Shown here in pieces: positions 59,101-64,000 of a stretch of DNA of 64,000 nucleotides. Source of the stretch: JAHDCJ01 sp039028895. Lineage in GTDB: Bacteria > Bacteroidota > Bacteroidia > Chitinophagales > Saprospiraceae. Position 1 is the first letter of the stretch, and every line of letters begins with the position of its first letter. The notes beneath the pieces were generated by a model that was given only the letters and a program-made list of their open reading frames with translations, had not been told where the DNA came from and made no database searches. A program made the translations under genes and the position numbers. The stretch covers positions 1-64,000 of the forward strand of contig JBCCHF010000026.1 of NCBI GenBank assembly GCA_039028895.1, in the 5' to 3' direction.

Positions 59101-60028
59101 AGAAATTAGAACGGTCACCCAGCCACATGCATCTTACGGTGGTAAGGTGAAAGAAGAACAAAAAAGCTTTTACACCCGCATCAGTGAACGCTTACGACAT
59201 AAGCAAAGAAGTATTACAAGTTGGGACTATGAACGACTTGTTCTTGAAAGGTTTCCCGAAATCTACCAGGTCAAATGCGTTCCGCATTCTGGAAATGAAG
59301 AATTTGTTGATTACGGTACAGTATTGATCGTCGTCGTACCCAGAATCGATCACGCTTCCGGCTATTTTGAGCCAAAAGTGAATTATAATACCCTTCAGGC
59401 TATTAAGGAATATCTACAGGTTTTCAGTTCACCTTTTGTCAATATTGAAGTCCGGAATCCTGTATATGAGAAACTTAAAATTTCCTGCGGAGTTGTCTTC
59501 AATAAAGGAAAAAACAATGGGATCTTCCTTGAAAAACTGAATAAAGAGATCAGGAAATTTGTTTGTCCCTGGATGTTTGGTGAATCAATGGAGCTTGATC
59601 TAGGTGGCGGCATCAACAAGAATACCGTATTGAGTTTTGTCGAAAAACGTCCATACGTGAAGTTCATCACCCGATTCTCGATGGTGCAGGTAATTAATGA
59701 TGAAGGCTATTATTCACTTGAAGATACTGCAAGGGATACCTCGCATTCACCAGTGATCGCGGCCAGCAAACCATGGTCAGTATTGGTGCCTTTGGAAAGC
59801 CATCCGATTTCATTTCTGGAACGCATCGCTTACCAGTCTCCAGATCCTGCAGGGATAGATACGATGATTGTTGGTACTGATTTTATAGTGAAAGACGAGT
59901 CAGAAGAACATTTAGACGATAGGGTGGAAGAACGACAATTTCAGAAATTTTCCGGTAAACGGGCCTTAAAAACTGAGTCCGGAAAACGGTTTTTCCTGAA
60001 AATTAATTTAGACAAATTGAAAAAATAA
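56159..60028 (+). CDS. Large baseplate protein (Pvc11/Afp11 type, gp6/baseplate-J-like)
   Basis: 1289 residues. The C-terminal half shows the baseplate-J-type pattern: SFYTRISERLRHKQRSITSW, DYERLVLERFPEIYQVKCVP and a following VVVPRID strand, then FVNIEVRNPVYEKLKISCGV. The N-terminal part is helical, and the middle (about 330-900) strand-rich. It should form the wedge ring that couples fibres to sheath contraction. The length is close to Pvc11-type proteins of Bacteroidota. Confidence 0.88.
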   Translation: MEKGKNKELQNWKGTSQSDRLFKALLPEHIKIDERSEADLMNFASRYSELVRFFNSKNTPSASWDKFINNDISIFLSTIIATNIRAIDEQHILHLNELERARTADEKKQCLKVIFGHIVDIAVMINDWYRQASALNDNVRGEVLGMELEIETAIRQKLGRNLKRIKSLDLSVGETGGLGAPIGINYNSFDTIWALEEVKAEPIFGVASSFSDKVNLLISRTRLIYRTFLSVLTYLVNRAPYYLEESLDNKSNHKPDVALYIAFLKLFKHSQDHLNTMTKRHLDYYYYKVLQQDHGKVEADKVNVYFELADHISEYYIEEGTLLDAGTDENGVELVYKLDSDLMIHQDKIASLKSIFVSKNAFLGIGSSFQLITNIYSAPIANSRDGLGKSFIHGNRAWPTFGEEQFDKAADEHTMIPADVGFAVSAPILRMDEGQRNVNMVFQFDRVSASTLNRLILDISRNKQLSRPNTYFLVFQDSLEILLTGENGWLPIEDYVVSPPEEVEADQFNLAFELPQSAPSIVDYDPEIHGAGFVANQPIIKILLRKEASSYVYSFLRDLVLETIFINVDVKNVKGLDIYNDIGRLDANSPFQPFGPSPRVGSYLLVGKSEIFRKGITDLKFHIDWQGLPEEEGGFEAYYSAYDQGINNYSFQVKLTALSKNTFLPVDINEQPQFSLFTGDYMDGALMKKTTFEDYNINALDIQPNFQLDEIENFDNYTPSGFFKLELISPKMGFGGDIYPTIFAKAAVENSRPKRRGLWRIIETETIEMPNPPASPSIKSLTLDYSASARINVLPSRALDKDREIPEKIFHIHPFGILQTFSGEATLDRFMVPQFNENAYLFIGIRDLVPPQRVSLLFQMKESEVAHTFRTRPEIGWAYLREGEWEFLSEEKILSDTTDGFTATGIIQIDVPRDIEKGSNILDKDLHWLRISVKGDVEMLSKTFDVYTQAVSATWEDRGNEDHIGKVLPAYSVINLVDMIPEIRTVTQPHASYGGKVKEEQKSFYTRISERLRHKQRSITSWDYERLVLERFPEIYQVKCVPHSGNEEFVDYGTVLIVVVPRIDHASGYFEPKVNYNTLQAIKEYLQVFSSPFVNIEVRNPVYEKLKISCGVVFNKGKNNGIFLEKLNKEIRKFVCPWMFGESMELDLGGGINKNTVLSFVEKRPYVKFITRFSMVQVINDEGYYSLEDTARDTSHSPVIAASKPWSVLVPLESHPISFLERIAYQSPDPAGIDTMIVGTDFIVKDESEEHLDDRVEERQFQKFSGKRALKTESGKRFFLKINLDKLKK

Positions 60029-60046
60029 TTCATAAATCATTTTGCC

Positions 60047-60838
60047 ATGGCATTACTGTCAAGACGAACATTGAAGAACTTTTTTAGAAGGGGAAGCTTC
60101 CCTTCAGAAGTGAATTTTTCTGACCTGATCGATTCGTCCATCAACAAGCTTGATGACGGATTTGCCAAAACACCAGAAGATGGACTGTCCTTGTCGCCAC
60201 AGGGTACTTCGAAAAAGCTGCTGAGCTTCTTTGAGAACCTGAGAGACCAGTCTCCAGCCTGGTACTTCACCCTGAGTCAGGATAAAAGAACGAAAGGACT
60301 CTCATTTGAAGATGGTGAGGGTAATAGTGCCTGGTTTATTCGTAAAGGCGGAAACGTTGGCATTGGGACCACCTTCCCCTCAAGTGAGCTGGAAGTTAAC
60401 GGCATGATCGGTATGAAAGGCCGTGTGGGAACCTATAAGGTCGGTGAAGTCAGTGCCGACGGCAGCTGGCATACTATTATCGGCGGACTTGACGACCTGC
60501 AGGCTTTCGAAGTAATGGCTGTTGCTCGCGGACCGATTGGCCGGGGTAAATATTCCATTATGCACGCCTACGCACTAAGTGCTTTTGGAAAATCAGGTGG
60601 TAGAATCCGAAAAACATCTGCCTACTACGGATGGTTTTGGAACCGATTAAGACTGCGTTGGGTAGGTGACATCCACAATTACCATCTGCAGATTAAGACA
60701 TCTAGTCATTATGGGCTTGACGAAAATAAAAAGCCATATCAGTTGAAATACCGATTAACCAAACTATGGGAGAATCCTGAAGATTTGGTTACCCAAACTG
60801 AAACAGAGTCTTATAACGAAACTGAAATTGATTTATAG
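60047..60838 (+). CDS. eCIS fibre/adhesin-like protein (putative)
   Basis: 263 residues between the two large baseplate genes. N-terminal LKNFFRRGSFPSEVNFSDLI and INKLDDGFAKTPEDGLSLSP form a helical attachment part that I recognise from Bacteroidota eCIS loci. In the middle, GGNVGIGTTFPSSELEVNG is the beta-turn repeat common in phage tail fibres. A C-terminal globular domain (about 130-250, GSWHTIIGGLDDLQAFEVMA, MHAYALSAFGKSGGRI) could bind receptors. It may be the counterpart of the Pvc13 tail fibre, although the sequence is different and shorter. Confidence 0.65.
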   Translation: MALLSRRTLKNFFRRGSFPSEVNFSDLIDSSINKLDDGFAKTPEDGLSLSPQGTSKKLLSFFENLRDQSPAWYFTLSQDKRTKGLSFEDGEGNSAWFIRKGGNVGIGTTFPSSELEVNGMIGMKGRVGTYKVGEVSADGSWHTIIGGLDDLQAFEVMAVARGPIGRGKYSIMHAYALSAFGKSGGRIRKTSAYYGWFWNRLRLRWVGDIHNYHLQIKTSSHYGLDENKKPYQLKYRLTKLWENPEDLVTQTETESYNETEIDL

Positions 60839-60869
60839 AATTCCGTAAGGAACCGAACCAGAACCAGAG

Positions 60870-63728
60870 ATGACAAAACCAGTAGTCATATCAAAAGAAA
60901 GGCCTGAGAAGAAGGATATGGATTTTATCCTTCTCAGGGAGCAGGGGATTGATGAAGTTCAGAAGCTGGCTGGCAAAATATGGACCGACTATAATCATCA
61001 CGACCCGGGTGTTACCATTTTGGAGCAACTTTGTTATGCAATTACTGACCTGGGGTATAGAACTAGTTTTGACATTGAAGAAATCCTTTACGCCCGCCGA
61101 CTAAGGATTTCCGACTCGCCAAATGATACCTTTTTCGATGCCTCAAAAATATTCCCTAGCAACCCGGTTAGTCTCACAGATCTTAGGATCCTGCTTATTG
61201 ACAGGGTGAGCCAAATTAAAAATGCCTGGGTAGAGCCAGTTCGGGACAATGCCCAGGGAATCAAGGGCCTGTACAGGGTTTTGTTGCAGGTAGATGATGA
61301 TTTAAGCAGATTTGAGGAAGAGCAAACCGTGCAGGAGGTTAAAGGCCTCATGATGCGTTTCCGCAATTTATGTGAGGATGTTGATTCTATTGAAATTTTA
61401 CAAAAAGAACAAATCAGCTTTTCAGCCGATATCGATATTGCTCCGGATGCAATTGGTGAGGAACTACTGGCGAAGATCCTTTATGAACTTGAAAGTTATG
61501 TTAACCCTACTGTCCGCTTTTATAACCTTGAAGAGTTATTGGACGAGGGTTATGATATGGAAGATGCCTTTAACGGCCCACCTCCAGTTCATGGGTTTAT
61601 CAAACCTAATGAACTACACCCGTTGACAACGGAAATCTATATCTCAAAGCTGATTGAAATTATTTCTGAAATCAGGGGTGTTACCAGAATCAGAAACTTT
61701 GTCATTTATAAAAACGGGATCAGGGTAGAAGGAGATGTCATCACGATTGAGAAAGATCATTTTCCAGTATTAAATACCCATCTTGATTTTGGTACTATTG
61801 GAAACCAGGATTTCCCGATTCGATTCTACCGAGGTCAGGTCCTGTATAATTTCGATCTGAATACGGCCAACCAGATCCTCTATTCATTTTCGGCAAAATA
61901 TAAAAGTGGTTATCAGGTAAAGCTGATTCACGATCCAAAAGCAGTTTCTACTGATCTTGTTCAGAAAGAGCTTGAGGCCTATTATTCCATCCAGCACCTG
62001 TTTCCAGGAACTTATGGTGTCGGACCACTTGGGTTACCAGGCACTAATAATCCGGAAAGGAAAGCATATGCCAAGCAGTTAAAGGGTTATTTGATGTTCT
62101 TTGAACAAGTTTTGGCAAATTACTTGGCCCAATTGGGAAATGTCGCCAATTTATTCTCATTAGATGAAAATCTTGATCGCACTTATTTTCATCAGGTGCC
62201 CAAAGACATTCCATTTTTTGAAGATATGGTTAATGGTGTGGAAAATTTCGAATACCACCTTGAGAACCTGGTAAAAGAAAGTGACCCGTTCTTTAATCGA
62301 CGTAATCGTTTTCTTGATCACATTTTGGCGCGATTTGGAGAAACCTTTTCAACAGACTTTTTGATCAAATTCAATAGTTATGCTGAAGGTCTCGACCCAA
62401 GGCAAAAAGAAAAGTTTGAAGGCGACCTCATAAAGGCAAAGATCAAGTTCCTGAAAAAATATGTTGAATTAAGCCGGGACAGGGGTAAAGGTTATGATTA
62501 TTCTAAACCTTCATTCGGGAATGAAAACGTGCCAGCGCTGAAAAAGAGGGTTTGTTTATTTCTTAATATCCCCGACTATTCCAATAAATCATTAATCGGA
62601 CCTTTCGACCCTGATAGTTTCGAAACTATAGAGCTCGAAAGCGAACACCTTGAAAAACAGGAAATAAGTCCTGAAAGGCCACCCGAAGAAGATCCGCTTG
62701 ATTACACTTCTTTCAAGAAGAAACCACCTGAAGAAAAACCAAAGAGAAAGGGAAGAAGGAAAAAAACCAAAGAAGAACCTAATGCCTTGGACTACAAGGA
62801 AGGATTTGTGATTTCTTCAGATTCAGAAGCTGTCTTCAACGAATTGTTAAGGTACGGTATCCACAAACACAATTTTGATATCATACCTGATCCGAATGAC
62901 AAGAATTCATGGGTTGTATTGTTCTATTCACCTGAGACGAAAGACCGCACCCAGGTTTTCCAGGCAGCTTCAGAGGAAGCAGCTTCCGATGCCGTCGATC
63001 AACTCATCACCTATTTGAGATCAATCAACAAGGATTGTGAAGGATTTCATCTTATCGAAAATATTTTGCTAAGGAGAATTGCTCCCGAAGAATATGGGTT
63101 TAACCTACTCGATGATAATAATGATATCCTCCTGACCAGTTATCGATTTGCTGACCTTTCCAGCCTGAGGATAATTACAGATGACCTCCTGATTATCGGA
63201 GTTATCAAAGGGAATTACGAAGTTGAGGTTGAAGGGCCTTCTGCATTTGCAATCCTGTTAAAAGACAGTGACGGTAATAGAGTAGGAAAGGTGGTTGAGA
63301 TTTTCGATACCGAGAAAAAAGCCAAAGAAAAGATCAATGATATTATTGATTACCTGAATAGCCTTAAAAAAGGCAACACCACCATTTATTCAAGGGTGGA
63401 ATTTTATTCTGAACACAAACGTGACCTGCATATCCTCGATGACTTCTATTCGTTGAGAATAAGCATGATTTTACCTTCATGGCCGGTAAGATTCCAGTCT
63501 GTAGACTTCAGAGACCTGCTTAGAGAATTTGTCGTATCCAACGCTCCTGGACATGTTGTCATTGACTTTATCTGGCTCGACCCGGATGAAATGGGTAAAT
63601 TCGAACAAGCCTATATGCCTTGGCTTGAAGAAAAAGAAAAGGAAAAACCCGACCCGTCAAACCTTGATAGACTTTCTTTCAACTTAACCGACATATTACA
63701 GGAATTCAGGAAGAAAAAAGAGAAGTAA
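60870..63728 (+). CDS. Large baseplate protein (Pvc12/Afp12 type, gp7-like)
   Basis: 952 residues. The N-terminus is diagnostic: LREQGIDEVQKLAGKIWTDY, NHHDPGVTILEQLCYAITDL, GYRTSFDIEEIL. The C-terminal part has FHLIENILLRRIAPE (about 728-742) and RVEFYSEHKRDLHILDDFYS, both typical. Residues about 589-645 are a Pro/Lys/Glu-rich linker (ERPPEEDPLDYTSFKKKPPE, then KRKGRRKKTKEEP) that looks like a flexible insertion between two folded halves. It works with the Pvc11-like protein in the baseplate wedge. Confidence 0.88.
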   Translation: MTKPVVISKERPEKKDMDFILLREQGIDEVQKLAGKIWTDYNHHDPGVTILEQLCYAITDLGYRTSFDIEEILYARRLRISDSPNDTFFDASKIFPSNPVSLTDLRILLIDRVSQIKNAWVEPVRDNAQGIKGLYRVLLQVDDDLSRFEEEQTVQEVKGLMMRFRNLCEDVDSIEILQKEQISFSADIDIAPDAIGEELLAKILYELESYVNPTVRFYNLEELLDEGYDMEDAFNGPPPVHGFIKPNELHPLTTEIYISKLIEIISEIRGVTRIRNFVIYKNGIRVEGDVITIEKDHFPVLNTHLDFGTIGNQDFPIRFYRGQVLYNFDLNTANQILYSFSAKYKSGYQVKLIHDPKAVSTDLVQKELEAYYSIQHLFPGTYGVGPLGLPGTNNPERKAYAKQLKGYLMFFEQVLANYLAQLGNVANLFSLDENLDRTYFHQVPKDIPFFEDMVNGVENFEYHLENLVKESDPFFNRRNRFLDHILARFGETFSTDFLIKFNSYAEGLDPRQKEKFEGDLIKAKIKFLKKYVELSRDRGKGYDYSKPSFGNENVPALKKRVCLFLNIPDYSNKSLIGPFDPDSFETIELESEHLEKQEISPERPPEEDPLDYTSFKKKPPEEKPKRKGRRKKTKEEPNALDYKEGFVISSDSEAVFNELLRYGIHKHNFDIIPDPNDKNSWVVLFYSPETKDRTQVFQAASEEAASDAVDQLITYLRSINKDCEGFHLIENILLRRIAPEEYGFNLLDDNNDILLTSYRFADLSSLRIITDDLLIIGVIKGNYEVEVEGPSAFAILLKDSDGNRVGKVVEIFDTEKKAKEKINDIIDYLNSLKKGNTTIYSRVEFYSEHKRDLHILDDFYSLRISMILPSWPVRFQSVDFRDLLREFVVSNAPGHVVIDFIWLDPDEMGKFEQAYMPWLEEKEKEKPDPSNLDRLSFNLTDILQEFRKKKEK

Positions 63729-63751
63729 TGACCTTTTGATCATGAACTATT

Positions 63752-64000
63752 ATGGCATTCTCCCATAGCATACAAAAACAGGTTTTTGACTTCACGGCTG
63801 GCTCTGAGAAGGAATCAAGGATTATCCAAAGCAAACTCAGCAGAGTTCATCACAAAAAAATTGTCAAGATCATTAAGAGAATCCTTGATGAACATTCTAT
63901 TGATGGTAAGGTCATCAAAATAGACTATCTGAGTATTGACCTGGGAAATCTAGATACTAATTTTCTCGAAAGCCAAATCTCAAGGAAAATCGAGAACGAG
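63752..64000 (+). CDS. eCIS tape-measure protein (Pvc14/Afp14 type), N-terminal part, cut by window edge
   Basis: 83 codons from ATG 63752 to the right edge, open throughout. MAFSHSIQKQVFDFTAGSEK and the block SKLSRVHHKKIVKIIKRILD, then VIKIDYLSIDLGNLDTNFLE, follow the conserved N-terminus of contractile-injection tape-measure proteins (IQKQ, a helix pair, then I-x-I-D-x-L-x-(I/L)-DLG). The full protein sets the tube length and should be long. It follows the Pvc12-like gene by 23 bases; the AAA+ ATPase gene is expected further downstream. Confidence 0.8.
   Translation, partial: MAFSHSIQKQVFDFTAGSEKESRIIQSKLSRVHHKKIVKIIKRILDEHSIDGKVIKIDYLSIDLGNLDTNFLESQISRKIENE

Noticed and set aside
45545..64000. 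Prophage or phage tail module
   Set aside because: No terminase, portal, capsid, integrase or lysis genes. DUF4255, DUF5908, the LysM hub protein and Pvc11/12/14-type genes fit an eCIS.
45545..64000. Classical type VI secretion system
   Set aside because: No TssJ, TssL, TssM or TssK-type membrane-complex genes are visible, and a cap gene of the Afp16 type is present.

Overview
The window looks like a chromosome segment of a Bacteroidota bacterium, most likely a Saprospiria/Lewinella-type member (inference). Evidence: type IX secretion (T9SS) C-terminal sorting domains of both type A and type B, a PorP/SprF-family protein, SprB-type repeats, a FecI/FecR/TonB-receptor cassette with an N-terminal STN domain, few Shine-Dalgarno sequences, and promoter-like TTG-N19/20-TAnnTTTx motifs. 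One tRNA-Arg(CCG) is present. There is no rRNA, IS element, CRISPR array or prophage head module.

Layout. (1) 1-20.7 kb is mixed housekeeping and accessory genes: the end of a T9SS-secreted MopE-type protein, a sarcosine-oxidase-like flavoenzyme, a duplicated-domain lipoprotein divergent from a sigma/anti-sigma/TonB-receptor cassette, an active/inactive pair of M16 peptidases, RtcB, a molybdopterin oxidoreductase, tRNA-Arg, a Rieske oxygenase, a CotH-like secreted protein, a thioredoxin-fold protein and a DUF2461 protein. It ends with a three-gene minus-strand set: two YodC-like paralogues with the same acidic tail, and a basic protein whose N-terminus carries the 'DNRPEA' signature I associate with cargo of extracellular contractile injection systems (eCIS). 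(2) 20.9-35.2 kb is a compact plus-strand operon: membrane STAND NTPase with a seven-blade WD40 propeller, outer-membrane barrel, propeller-like lipoprotein, a 2445-residue T9SS adhesin with SprB and lamin-tail domains, and a TerB-like protein. (3) 35.4-45.3 kb is a second operon: a 1651-residue type-B T9SS protein, a PorP/SprF-OmpA fusion, an unknown secreted protein, a GH18-like protein with a membrane tail, and a two-helix membrane protein. (4) 45.4 kb to the right edge is an eCIS structural operon of the Afp/PVC type: cap (Pvc16/DUF4255), unknown, single sheath, unknown, tube, tube-initiator-like protein, DUF5908, LysM hub protein, VgrG-like spike, PAAR tip, gp25, Pvc11-like baseplate, fibre-like protein, Pvc12-like baseplate, and the start of the tape-measure gene. 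The AAA+ ATPase (Pvc15) is not seen and may lie beyond the right edge.

The most unusual object is the 859-residue tube-initiator-like protein at 49.9-52.5 kb. An Afp5/Pvc5-type tube domain is fused to eight SprB-like repeats of about 75 residues. SprB repeats normally belong to T9SS surface adhesins, and this window encodes such an adhesin 15 kb upstream with cysteine-bearing copies. The eCIS copies are acidic and almost cysteine-free, as expected for a particle assembled in the cytoplasm. The structured leader at the start of the eCIS operon, and strong hairpins on both sides of the tube gene, suggest post-transcriptional tuning of subunit stoichiometry. All homology calls rest on recognising sequence patterns; no database search was run.
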